Shown: positions 1 through 5,651 of the stretch, piece after piece | Layout of the letters: the number at the start of each line of letters is the position of its first letter | Position numbering within the stretch: the first letter of the stretch is position 1 | NCBI GenBank assembly: GCA_031283915.1 | Contig: JAITAY010000049.1 | Location: 1-6,142 of the forward strand | DNA: 6,142 nt | Source of the DNA: Tannerella sp. | GTDB lineage: Bacteria > Bacteroidota > Bacteroidia > Bacteroidales > Tannerellaceae | Reading direction: 5' to 3' | Position numbers and translations under genes: made by a program | Notes under the pieces: generated by a model | The model's input: only the letters and a program-made list of their open reading frames with translations | Told to the model about the DNA's origin: nothing | Databases searched by the model: none

Positions 1-53
1 CAATAATTTCACCCGACATCCTGCCGAAAATTATGGAAAAACAATAATTTCAC
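1..53. repeat. Direct repeat pair A (caataatttcac)
   Basis: The 12-mer caataatttcac occurs at 1-12 and again at 42-53, a period of 41 bases. The copies are identical; the DNA between them is not repeated. On the minus strand the unit reads gtgaaattattg, which resembles gtcagattattg next to the end of the ISAzo13-type element at the right of this window. It may be part of a mobile-element end lying mostly left of the window, but this is inference. Confidence 0.6.
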
Positions 54-70
54 ACGCAAACCGGCTTTTT

Positions 71-122
71 ATTATTGATTTCTGCAAAAAAAAAAGAGGT
101 CATTATTGATTTCTGCAAAAAA
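71..122. repeat. Direct repeat pair B (attattgatttctgcaaaaa)
   Basis: An identical unit of about 21 bases starting attattgatttctgc and running into A's occurs at 71-91 and 102-122, a period of 31 bases. The first copy extends into a run of ten A's (86-95). No coding frame explains the duplication. The unit contains the heptamer ATTATTG, also present inverted in pair A. Confidence 0.7.
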
Positions 123-144
123 TTTTTCGCTGCCATTGTCAAAG

Positions 145-179
145 TTATCACGCCGGCCATGCCAACCTTATCACGCCGG
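145..179. repeat. Direct repeat pair C (ttatcacgccgg)
   Basis: The 12-mer ttatcacgccgg is found at 145-156 and 168-179, a period of 23 bases, about two helical turns. It is the third successive repeat pair in the first 180 bases, each with its own unit sequence. It could be a pair of protein-binding sites or the subterminal repeats of a lost insertion sequence; the sequence does not decide. Confidence 0.55.
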
Positions 180-340
180 TTGCGCAGAGTAACTTTCTGT
201 TATATATATATATTATATTCATTATCTGTTTGTTTACCGCCGACGACCCTCCGGCTAACGTCGTAAATATTCCGGACATTGCTGGAAATAATTCAGGCAT
301 TTCCGACGATAATCCGGTTATAAAAATACCGGTTCCCACC

Positions 341-430
341 CGGTTCAGTCCCCCACGCGCCCGGGACGCAGCCTCCGCCGCCGGTCGGGTTCGCCGGCTG
401 CGGGCGGTTCGGGGTGCCGGCCGGGCCGGT
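341..430. other. GC-rich, hairpin-prone block
   Basis: By count 74 of 90 bases are G or C, in sharp contrast with the AT-rich DNA to its left. It can fold: GCCGG (380-384) pairs with CCGGC (394-398) around a nine-base loop, with CCGCC (375-379) and GGCGG (403-407) able to extend the stem across a bulge. CCGG recurs many times. On the plus strand it precedes the hairpin at 440-477 and could be the body of a structured RNA. No RNA family is recognised. Confidence 0.4.
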
Positions 431-439
431 ACATACAGA

Positions 440-477
440 AAACGCCCCCGCCTGCGCAATGTCAGGCAGCGGCGTTT
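440..477 (-). terminator. Strong hairpin, probable leftward terminator
   Basis: AAACGCC (440-446) pairs with GGCGTTT (471-477), and inside it GCCTG (450-454) pairs with CAGGC (463-467) around an eight-base loop, with a 3x3 internal loop between the stems. Read on the minus strand the stem ends in gcgttttctg, so it has a short U run. It lies about 36 bases past the stop of the small ORF at 513-650. On the plus strand it ends gcgtttcttctc, so action in both directions is possible. Confidence 0.5.
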
Positions 478-512
478 CTTCTCAGGCAATGAGTATGTGT
501 TAAACGGGTTCT

Positions 513-650
513 CTAAGCAATGGATGGCAAGCGATTTACCCCCCCCCTGTTAACATACATATACATATATTCACCGTTGGCGGCAGGGGCGATGACGTCC
601 GAAAAATGCCGGACGAATAGGCGGATGAGATGTTTTAAAAATAAACGCAT
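513..650 (-). CDS. Possible 45-residue small protein (tentative)
   Basis: An ATG at 650-648 opens a 45-codon frame ending in TAG at 513. The first 22 residues (MRLFLKHLIRLFVRHFSDVIAP) look basic and amphipathic, the type of segment seen in small membrane-active peptides; then follow a Tyr/Met stretch (EYMYMY) and a glycine pair encoded by a nine-G tract. Support comes from context: AGAGG lies nine bases before the ATG, a promoter-like pair lies just upstream and a strong hairpin downstream. Against it, the length is short, the tail is low-complexity and no family is recognised. A one-base gain in the G tract would open a 167-residue frame to 148, but that product is arginine-rich and unconvincing. 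Confidence 0.3.
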   Translation of the reverse strand: MRLFLKHLIRLFVRHFSDVIAPAANGEYMYMYVNRGGVNRLPSIA

Positions 651-679
651 GATCAAATTCCTCTATTTCAAATTCGGGG

Positions 680-711
680 CGAAAGTAAGGGATTTTTTTT
701 GAGCTGTGCAA
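680..711 (-). promoter_or_regulatory. Promoter-like pair, leftward
   Basis: On the minus strand TTG (711-709) is followed after 21 bases by TACTTTCG (687-680). This matches the Bacteroidota pattern TTG / TAnnTTTG except for one base of the -7 box. A start near 674 would leave a leader of about 23 bases before the ATG at 650. Nothing else nearby would need a promoter in this direction except the small ORF or a short RNA. Confidence 0.4.
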
Positions 712-719
712 GACCTCTC

Positions 720-748
720 CCCTCTCCCTCGCACGGGGAGGGAAAGGG
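720..748. repeat. Inverted repeat downstream of the EF-G paralogue
   Basis: CCCTCTCCCTC (720-730) and GAGGGAAAGGG (738-748) pair at 10 of 11 positions around a seven-base loop. It lies about 90 bases past the stop of the leftward EF-G paralogue gene. There is no U run after it on the minus strand, so it is not a standard intrinsic terminator; it could stabilise the 3' end of the message. Confidence 0.45.
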
Positions 749-835
749 AGGCCGTCACGGCTGTTTTAATCAGGCGTTCTTGTCGCTTCATCATACGTCT
801 CATCGCTCCCGGTTCACAGAGAAGGTCTTCACGGC

Positions 836-2992
836 TTAATCCTCCGTCTGTGTAGCGGCATAGTCTTTGAGGAGTTTCTCCTGGACATCTGCCGGAACCA
901 GCTCGTAGCTGGCGAACTTCATCGTAAAGGAAGCCCGTCCGCCGGTGATCGAACTCAGCGAGGTGGAATAGGTCGACATTTCCTTCAGCGGCACTTTGGC
1001 CATCAGCTTTTCATATCCCTTGTCGCTGCTCATACCCATAATCATGGCGCGGCGTCCCTGGAGGTCGCTCATCACGTCGCCCAGGTAATCGCCCGGCACC
1101 AGTACTTCCACATCGTAGATTGGCTCCAGAATCTTCGGGCCGGCATCCTTGAACGCGGCGCTGAAAGCGTTGCGTCCGGCCAGCATGAAGGATATTTCAT
1201 TACTGTCCACCGGGTGCATCTTGCCGTCGTAGACGACGATACGTACGTCGCGGGCATAGGATCCGGTCAACGGCCCCTGTTCCATCCGCGACATGATGCC
1301 TTTCAGGATGGCCGGCAGGAAACGGGCGTCAATGGCGCCGCCCACAATGCTGTTGATGAAGAGCAGTTTGCCGCCCCAGTCCAAATCGAGTGTCTGCACG
1401 TCGCGAACGGGCACCTTGTATTCCTGTCCGCCAAACTTGTAGACGCCCGGATCCGGCATCCCTTCGTAATACGGCTCCACGATCAGGTGTACTTCCCCGA
1501 ACTGGCCGGCGCCTCCCGACTGTTTCTTGTGACGGTAGTCGGCACGTGCGGCTTTCGTAATGGTCTCGCGATAGGGAATCCGCGGCTCCATGAACTCAAT
1601 CGGCAGTTTGTCGTTGTTTTCCACACGCCATTTCAAGGTGCGCAAGTGAAATTCGCCCTGCCCGGAGAGAATCATCTGTTTCAGTTCCTGAGACTGCTCG
1701 ACAATCCAGGTGGGATCTTCTTCGTGCATCCGGGTGAGAATCTCGCTCAGTTTTTCCATATCGCCCTCGTTCACGGATTTGACCGCCCGACGGTATTTCG
1801 GGTCGGGATACCGGATAAGCCTGAAACGGTAGTCGCAGCCTTTCTCATTGAGCGTATTCCCGCTGCGGACGTCTTTCAGCTTCACCGTGGCGCCAATATC
1901 GCCGGCGACCATTTCCGACACTTCCGCACGATTCTGTCCGGCGACCGAAAACAACTGTGCCATACGTTCTTTGGAACCCCGGTCGGCATTGCTCAAATCA
2001 TCGCCCGTCCGGACGGTCCCCGACAAGACCTTAAAATAGGACACTTGCCCGATATGCGGTTCGACGGTGGTCTTAAAGAAGAAAAGGCTGGTCGGTCCGC
2101 CGGCGTCCGGAGCCACCTCGACCCCTTCCGTCGTCACCGGGCGCAGCATCTTGTCGGTACAGGGTACGACGTTTCCCAGAAACTCCATCGTCCGGCGTAC
2201 GCACATGTCTTTCCCGGCGCTGACGCAGAAAATCGGGAACATCCCGCGCGTAACCAGACCGGCACGAATGCCAACCCGCATGTCGTCTTCCAACAGCGTT
2301 CCTTCTTCGAAAAATTTCTCCAGCAGCGCATCGTCATGTTCGGCGGCTGCCTCGACCAGCATACGGTGCAATTCGCCCGCCCGGTCTGCCTCTTCGGCCG
2401 GAATCTCCAGTATTTCCGGCACTCCCCCTTCGGGTTTCCAGCGATACATCTTCATTTTCAGCACGTCAATCACGGCATTGAACGCCGCGCCGGTATGCAG
2501 GGGATATTGGATTTGAACAGCCTTGGATCCATAGTTTTCTTTCAATTGCGCAATGACGCTCTCATAATCGGCTTTGTCGTTATCCAACTGGTTAACAATA
2601 AATATAACCGGCTTGCGGAGCTGTTCGATATAGCGGAACTGATTGATGGTTCCAACTTCCACGCCATACTGTGCGTTCAGCACCATCAGCGCCGTATCGG
2701 TCACGTTCAGCGCGGATACCGCTCCGCCAATGAAATCGTCCGAACCCGGACAATCAATAAAATTCAGCTTGAAATGATTCCATTCTACACTAAAAACGGT
2801 TGAAAAAACAGAATAACCATACTCTTTCTCAACCGGAAAATAATCATTTACCGTATTGCCTGCTTCCACAGTCCCACGACGTTTTATAACACCACTCTCG
2901 TAAAGCATGGCTTCTGCGAGAGTGGTTTTTCCGGCGCCTTTACTTCCCAAAATAGAGATGTTCTTAATTTCACTTGTTTGATACACTTTCAT
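836..2992 (-). CDS. fusA2: Elongation factor G paralogue, EF-G2 type
   Basis: A complete 718-residue EF-G-like translocation factor, close to the usual EF-G length of about 700. The order is an N-terminal G domain, then domains II-V, with the EF-G domain IV signature region around YRHKKQSGGAGQFGEVH. The P-loop is kept (GSKGAGKT, residues 16-23), but other GTPase motifs differ from standard EF-G. The RGITI switch I motif reads YGYSV (58-62), DTPGH reads DCPGS (80-84) so the catalytic His is Ser84, and NKxD reads NQLD (134-137). From the literature as I recall it, Bacteroides thetaiotaomicron has an EF-G2 that supports translocation without GTPase activity, is induced in carbon starvation by the regulator Cur and helps gut colonisation. 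The altered motifs fit that type. ATG start with AT-rich, SD-less leader, usual for this phylum. It is transcribed divergently from hemW. Confidence 0.9.
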   Translation of the reverse strand: MKVYQTSEIKNISILGSKGAGKTTLAEAMLYESGVIKRRGTVEAGNTVNDYFPVEKEYGYSVFSTVFSVEWNHFKLNFIDCPGSDDFIGGAVSALNVTDTALMVLNAQYGVEVGTINQFRYIEQLRKPVIFIVNQLDNDKADYESVIAQLKENYGSKAVQIQYPLHTGAAFNAVIDVLKMKMYRWKPEGGVPEILEIPAEEADRAGELHRMLVEAAAEHDDALLEKFFEEGTLLEDDMRVGIRAGLVTRGMFPIFCVSAGKDMCVRRTMEFLGNVVPCTDKMLRPVTTEGVEVAPDAGGPTSLFFFKTTVEPHIGQVSYFKVLSGTVRTGDDLSNADRGSKERMAQLFSVAGQNRAEVSEMVAGDIGATVKLKDVRSGNTLNEKGCDYRFRLIRYPDPKYRRAVKSVNEGDMEKLSEILTRMHEEDPTWIVEQSQELKQMILSGQGEFHLRTLKWRVENNDKLPIEFMEPRIPYRETITKAARADYRHKKQSGGAGQFGEVHLIVEPYYEGMPDPGVYKFGGQEYKVPVRDVQTLDLDWGGKLLFINSIVGGAIDARFLPAILKGIMSRMEQGPLTGSYARDVRIVVYDGKMHPVDSNEISFMLAGRNAFSAAFKDAGPKILEPIYDVEVLVPGDYLGDVMSDLQGRRAMIMGMSSDKGYEKLMAKVPLKEMSTYSTSLSSITGGRASFTMKFASYELVPADVQEKLLKDYAATQTED

Positions 2993-3162
2993 ATTATTAT
3001 CATTTTAAATCACATACGAATCCACGACGCTTTTTTTATTAAGCGGCGCAAATTAAGGATTGTTTGCGAAATAGCCGGTCAAAAAAAGAATGTTTGAAAA
3101 CAGTGTTTTATAACATACTTTTCTTTTCTCCGTACCGAAATGCTTCTTTTTCCCGGAATGAC

Positions 3163-3170
3163 TATCTTTG
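3163..3170 (+). promoter_or_regulatory. Candidate -7 box for the small ORF and hemW
   Basis: TATCTTTG matches the Bacteroidota TAnnTTTG box. No good -33 TTG is seen about 20 bases upstream. A start near 3176 would give a leader of about 105 bases before the ATG at 3281. It lies only some 30 bases from the opposing box at 3203-3210, so the two divergent transcripts would overlap at their 5' ends. Confidence 0.4.
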
Positions 3171-3202
3171 TCCGTCATTCTTATCCGTTTAGGTAAAGAA
3201 TA

Positions 3203-3210
3203 CAAATATA
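3203..3210 (-). promoter_or_regulatory. Candidate -7 box for the EF-G paralogue gene
   Basis: TATATTTG on the minus strand matches TAnnTTTG exactly; no clear TTG lies at the expected -33 distance. It would give a leader of about 205 bases. A second, weaker candidate (TTAATTTG, 3056-3049) would give a leader of about 50 bases. A 13-base dyad AAAACAGTGTTTT (3097-3109) lies between them and could bind a regulator. Which start is used cannot be told from sequence. Confidence 0.35.
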
Positions 3211-3280
3211 CTGCGCTCGGTATGATTTCAGGAATAAAAGAGGTAGTTAGTAGTAGATGATAGATAGCGGGAAAAATATT

Positions 3281-3490
3281 ATGAGGGAAAGTCTTTCCGA
3301 CTGCCATGCCGGGCGGGTGTATGCCCTGTACGGATTGAAGGGACTGGAAAGAAATGAGATGGCAGAAATAAACACGCCGGTCATGCATCACTGCATCGGT
3401 TATCACATCCGCGGCGTACACGATGTGACTGAATTTGACTGGAAATGCTTTATCCCGTTTGCCAAGAAGCATTTCTCCAAAGATTTATAA
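3281..3490 (+). CDS. Hypothetical small protein upstream of hemW
   Basis: A 69-residue frame beginning MRESLSD and ending HFSKDL, with TAA 13 bases before the hemW start, so the two are probably co-transcribed. An in-frame ATG at 3257 would add eight residues, but the start at 3281 looks better because the codons before it read as AT-rich leader. The codons look like genuine coding usage, with many G/C third positions. The C-terminal half contains a His/Cys cluster (MHHCIGYH) and aromatic residues (FDWKCFIPF). No signal peptide or membrane helix is seen and I recognise no family. A shorter start at the internal Met of MAEINTP (43 residues) is possible. The tight spacing suggests either a small companion gene or a translated leader for hemW. 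Confidence 0.5.
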   Translation: MRESLSDCHAGRVYALYGLKGLERNEMAEINTPVMHHCIGYHIRGVHDVTEFDWKCFIPFAKKHFSKDL

Positions 3491-3503
3491 TTCTCGAATT
3501 CAA

Positions 3504-4631
3504 ATGGCGGGTTTGTACATTCACGTTCCGTTTTGTCTCAAGCGGTGTACGTACTGCGATTTTTTTTCCCGAACGGAAATGAAATATAAAACAGCATACG
3601 TAGAAGCCGTGATACGTGAATTGGAACTGCGGAAAGATTACCTGGACGGTGAATCGTTGGAAACGGTCTACTTCGGAGGCGGTACGCCGTCTCAACTGCA
3701 GGCGGATGATTTTAAGCGCATCTTTGAAACCGTCCATCGCTATCACAACGTAGTTGCCGGTGCCGAAATCACGCTCGAAGCCAATCCCGACGACTTGACC
3801 CCGGCGTATCTCTCGGCCTTGCAGCCACTTTCGTTCAACCGAATCAGTCTGGGCGTACAGAGTTTCAGCGATGCCGACTTGCGAATGCTGCACCGCCGGC
3901 ACAACAGCCGTCAGGCCGCGGATGCCGTTCGTCGCTGTCGGGAATACGGATACGACAATTTGAGTATCGACCTGATGTATGGCATTCCCGGTCAAACGGT
4001 CGAACACTGGAAAAAAAACCTTGAGGCCGCGCTTCGGCTCAATGTACCCCATCTTTCAGCCTATCATTTATCCTGGGAAGAAGGCACGACGCTCTACCGG
4101 CAATGGCAATCCGGCGTTGTTTGCCCGGTAGACGAAGAAATCAGCGTGCAATTATACTATACATTATTACATATACTCGCTGCCGCCGGCTATTTACAGT
4201 ATGAAATATCCAATTTCTGCAAGCCGGGCTGTTTCTCCCGCCATAATTCGTCCTACTGGACGGGACGGAAATACCTTGGTGTCGGACCGGCCGCCCATTC
4301 CTACAACCACCATTCCCGCCAGTGGAATATGGCTTCCCTGGAAGAATACTTCCGGGGAGTCAGGTGCGGGGAAACGTTCTTCGAAAAGGAATGCCTCGAC
4401 CTTCGTACGCAGTACAATGATTACGTCATCACCCGTCTCCGTACCATGTGGGGGATCCGGTTGGCTGACCTTCGCGAAACTTTCGGCGCGGAACTGGCCG
4501 GCTATTTTCTCCGGCAGGCACAACCCCATATCCGGAACGGTTTGCTTTCAGTATCGGACGAAATTTTCCGGTTGACCTCCCGCGGAGCATTCATTTCGGA
4601 CGGAATTTTGAGTGATTTGATGAGAGGATAG
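3504..4631 (+). CDS. hemW: HemW, radical SAM heme-handling protein
   Basis: A 375-residue radical SAM protein of the HemN/HemW family, near the usual HemW length. It starts MAGLYIHVPF, typical of the family start, so I chose ATG 3504 over the in-frame ATG 23 codons upstream, which lies inside the preceding small ORF. The iron-sulphur motif CxxxCxxC is at Cys11, Cys15 and Cys18, followed by Asp-Phe; true coproporphyrinogen dehydrogenase HemN has a further Cys at that Phe, so HemW is the better call. GGGTPS (58-63), the LEANPDD strand, RISLGVQSFSD, IDLMYGIPGQT and GVGPAAHSY follow in family order. HemW proteins bind heme and are thought to be heme chaperones in the cytoplasm. No SD precedes the start. 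Confidence 0.93.
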   Translation: MAGLYIHVPFCLKRCTYCDFFSRTEMKYKTAYVEAVIRELELRKDYLDGESLETVYFGGGTPSQLQADDFKRIFETVHRYHNVVAGAEITLEANPDDLTPAYLSALQPLSFNRISLGVQSFSDADLRMLHRRHNSRQAADAVRRCREYGYDNLSIDLMYGIPGQTVEHWKKNLEAALRLNVPHLSAYHLSWEEGTTLYRQWQSGVVCPVDEEISVQLYYTLLHILAAAGYLQYEISNFCKPGCFSRHNSSYWTGRKYLGVGPAAHSYNHHSRQWNMASLEEYFRGVRCGETFFEKECLDLRTQYNDYVITRLRTMWGIRLADLRETFGAELAGYFLRQAQPHIRNGLLSVSDEIFRLTSRGAFISDGILSDLMRG

Positions 4632-4641
4632 GCCGCCGTTG

Positions 4642-4679
4642 GTACAAAACCGGCGAATCCGAGTACAAAACTGGCGAAT
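4642..4679. repeat. Tandem 17-base repeat pair
   Basis: gtacaaaaccggcgaat (4642-4658) and gtacaaaactggcgaat (4663-4679) differ at one base and start 21 bases apart, two helical turns. They lie just after the hemW stop and end 37 bases before the -33 element of the kinase promoter. Two ideas fit: an operator for that promoter, or the multiple terminal repeats typical of IS21-family ends left as a scar. No transposase gene adjoins them. Confidence 0.65.
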
Positions 4680-4716
4680 TTCCATATATCACCTCCATTT
4701 TTTTGAAGAAAATCCA

Positions 4717-4746
4717 TTGCCATAAAAAAATTAATCCATATATTTG
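4717..4746 (+). promoter_or_regulatory. Bacteroides-type promoter for the kinase cassette
   Basis: TTG (4717-4719), 19 bases, then TATATTTG (4739-4746): an exact fit to the sigma-ABfr pattern with -33 TTG and -7 TAnnTTTG. Transcription would start near 4752, leaving a leader of under 20 bases before the GTG at 4770. It is the clearest promoter in the window and supports assignment to the Bacteroidota. Confidence 0.75.
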
Positions 4747-4769
4747 CCCCCGAATAACGAGGAAGAATT

Positions 4770-5348
4770 GTGCCGTACTTATACATAATAGCCGGATGCA
4801 ATGGTGCCGGAAAAACGACAGCCTCCTATACGATTCTACCTGAGATGTTAGGTTGTAAGGAATTTGTCAATTCTGACGAGATAGCAAAAGGTTTGTCTCC
4901 CTTTAATGCAGACAATATCGCAGTAGCGGTTGAGGCAAGCCGGATTATGTACAAGCGAATTAGAGAGCTAATCGCTGCAGAAAAAACATTTGCGCTGGAA
5001 ACCACGTTGGCCAGTCGTTCGATAGCCAAACTGTTGCAAGGCGCGCAGGAAAAAGGATACTACGTCACACTGCTTTATTTCTGGCTGAATACGCCGGATT
5101 TGGCAGTGGAACGTGTCAAGAACCGGGTGGCCGCCGGCGGTCATAACGTGACGGAATCAACGATCCGCCGCCGTTATGAAGCGGGTATTCATAACTTGTT
5201 TGAGTTGTATCTGCCGATTTGTGATTTTTGGATGATTGCGGACAATTCCTTGTCACCTTTAGAGGTGATAGCCAAGGGATTTAAAAAGAATATTAAACGG
5301 ACTATCTATAATTCTGTTATTTATAAAAAGTTGGAAGCTTATGAATGA
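4770..5348 (+). CDS. Zeta-toxin/AAA-type kinase
   Basis: A 192-residue P-loop kinase of the zeta-toxin-like group (COG4185 type). Walker A is GCNGAGKT (9-16). NSDEIA (34-39) supplies the Asp expected as catalytic base, ALETTLAS (76-83) a further acidic residue, and RVKNRVAAGGHNV with RRRY (115-136) the conserved arginines and the GGHxV motif. Zeta toxins of the epsilon-zeta type phosphorylate UDP-N-acetylglucosamine and so block wall synthesis; whether this single-domain relative uses that substrate is not known from sequence. The start is GTG at 4770, with GAGGAAG at 4759-4765 as SD. Its end overlaps the next ORF by eight bases (ATGAATGA), so the two are translationally coupled. Its AT-richer codons than hemW suggest a later arrival. 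Confidence 0.85.
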   Translation: MPYLYIIAGCNGAGKTTASYTILPEMLGCKEFVNSDEIAKGLSPFNADNIAVAVEASRIMYKRIRELIAAEKTFALETTLASRSIAKLLQGAQEKGYYVTLLYFWLNTPDLAVERVKNRVAAGGHNVTESTIRRRYEAGIHNLFELYLPICDFWMIADNSLSPLEVIAKGFKKNIKRTIYNSVIYKKLEAYE

Positions 5349-5496
5349 ACGTGAGTTAAGTACATTTGAGAAGAACGTAATAAAAGGTGCAAGCCTTGCA
5401 TTTCAACGTTTGGTAAAGAAAAGAAAAGAGGAAAACGGAGAATTGGTTTTTGCTCGCAATGGAAAGGTTTTTCGCGTAAAAGCGGTTGATCTGTAA
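5341..5496 (+). CDS. Small protein, candidate antitoxin of the zeta-like kinase
   Basis: A 51-residue frame, ATG 5341 to TAA 5494-5496. It overlaps the kinase stop by eight bases and has GGAAG three bases before the ATG. The protein is charged: an N-terminal likely helix (ELSTFEKNVIKGASLAFQRL), a Lys/Arg-rich middle (VKKRKEE) and a short C-terminal beta-like part (LVFARNGKVFRVKAVDL). No membrane segment or DNA-binding domain is evident. Tight coupling to a zeta-like kinase and the terminator just after it suggest an antitoxin or accessory subunit. In the epsilon-zeta and PezAT systems the antitoxin comes first, so the order here is reversed. The role is inferred from position only. Confidence 0.65.
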   Translation: MNERELSTFEKNVIKGASLAFQRLVKKRKEENGELVFARNGKVFRVKAVDL

Positions 5497-5507
5497 AAAA
5501 AATACGG

Positions 5508-5556
5508 ATAGCCTTATTCAGCAGGTTGTATATACGTTGCTATAAGGCTATTTTTT
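5508..5556 (+). terminator. Intrinsic terminator of the kinase cassette
   Basis: ATAGCCTTAT (5508-5517) pairs perfectly with ATAAGGCTAT (5542-5551), and the loop can add AGCA/TGCT and GTA/TAC pairs. A six-T run follows (5551-5556), and eight A's (5495-5502) precede the stem, so it could also stop transcription coming from the IS side. It begins 12 bases after the small ORF stop. Confidence 0.85.
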
Positions 5557-5651
5557 GATAAAATTCGCAGACTGCGGAGGTCTCAGGCAATTGACATAAC
5601 CGAATCAGGGTGCCTGAATTTGCCGTATGTGAAATGTTCTTTGAGAAGACT
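5557..5651. other. Spacer between terminator and IS end
   Basis: No gene is seen. Short inverted repeats are present: TCAGGCA (5583-5589) with TGCCTGA (5611-5617), and TCAGG (5605-5609) with CCTGA (5613-5617). The arms are too short to assign a function. This is the probable flank of the insertion sequence to the right. Confidence 0.4.

Larger units (their letters stand above)
1..512. other. Gene-free, repeat-rich region with a GC-rich core
   Basis: No convincing gene is present. In order it holds the direct repeat pairs A, B and C (1-179), a (TA)6 tract (201-212), an AT-rich stretch, a 90-base block of about 82% GC (341-430) and a strong hairpin (440-477). The longest open frames here (148-489 minus, 230-553 plus) stay open mainly because the GC-rich block lacks stop codons. 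Their products are arginine- and proline-rich low-complexity strings with no recognisable domain. Confidence 0.6.

Noticed and set aside
1..179. CRISPR array
   Set aside because: Repeats occur only in pairs, with different units and unequal spacing; no repeat-spacer series exists.
75..266. Open frame of 63 codons on the plus strand
   Set aside because: It runs through direct repeats and the TA tract; composition and lack of start signals argue against coding.
148..489. Open frame of 113 codons on the minus strand
   Set aside because: It depends on a TTG start, spans the GC-rich block and a hairpin, and gives an Arg/Pro/Ala-rich low-complexity product.
230..553. Open frame of 107 codons on the plus strand
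   Set aside because: TTG start, no ribosome-binding site, and it stays open mainly because the GC-rich block lacks stops; no domain is seen.
752..774. GCCGTCACGGC followed by tgtttt as a rightward terminator
   Set aside because: Only four usable base pairs with a three-base loop, and no rightward gene ends here.
1214..2803. Open frame of 529 codons on the plus strand
   Set aside because: It lies wholly antisense to the well-supported EF-G paralogue gene. Long antisense frames arise from its codon bias, and the product shows no domain.
3053..3472. Open frame of 139 codons on the minus strand
   Set aside because: It overlaps the intergenic promoters and lies antisense to the small ORF upstream of hemW, whose codon usage is better.
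3435..3503. Upstream in-frame start for hemW adding 23 residues
   Set aside because: The extension overlaps the end of the preceding ORF, and HemW proteins typically begin just before YIHVPFC, matching ATG 3504.
3450..4052. Open frame of 200 codons on the minus strand
   Set aside because: Antisense shadow of hemW, which has complete family motifs.
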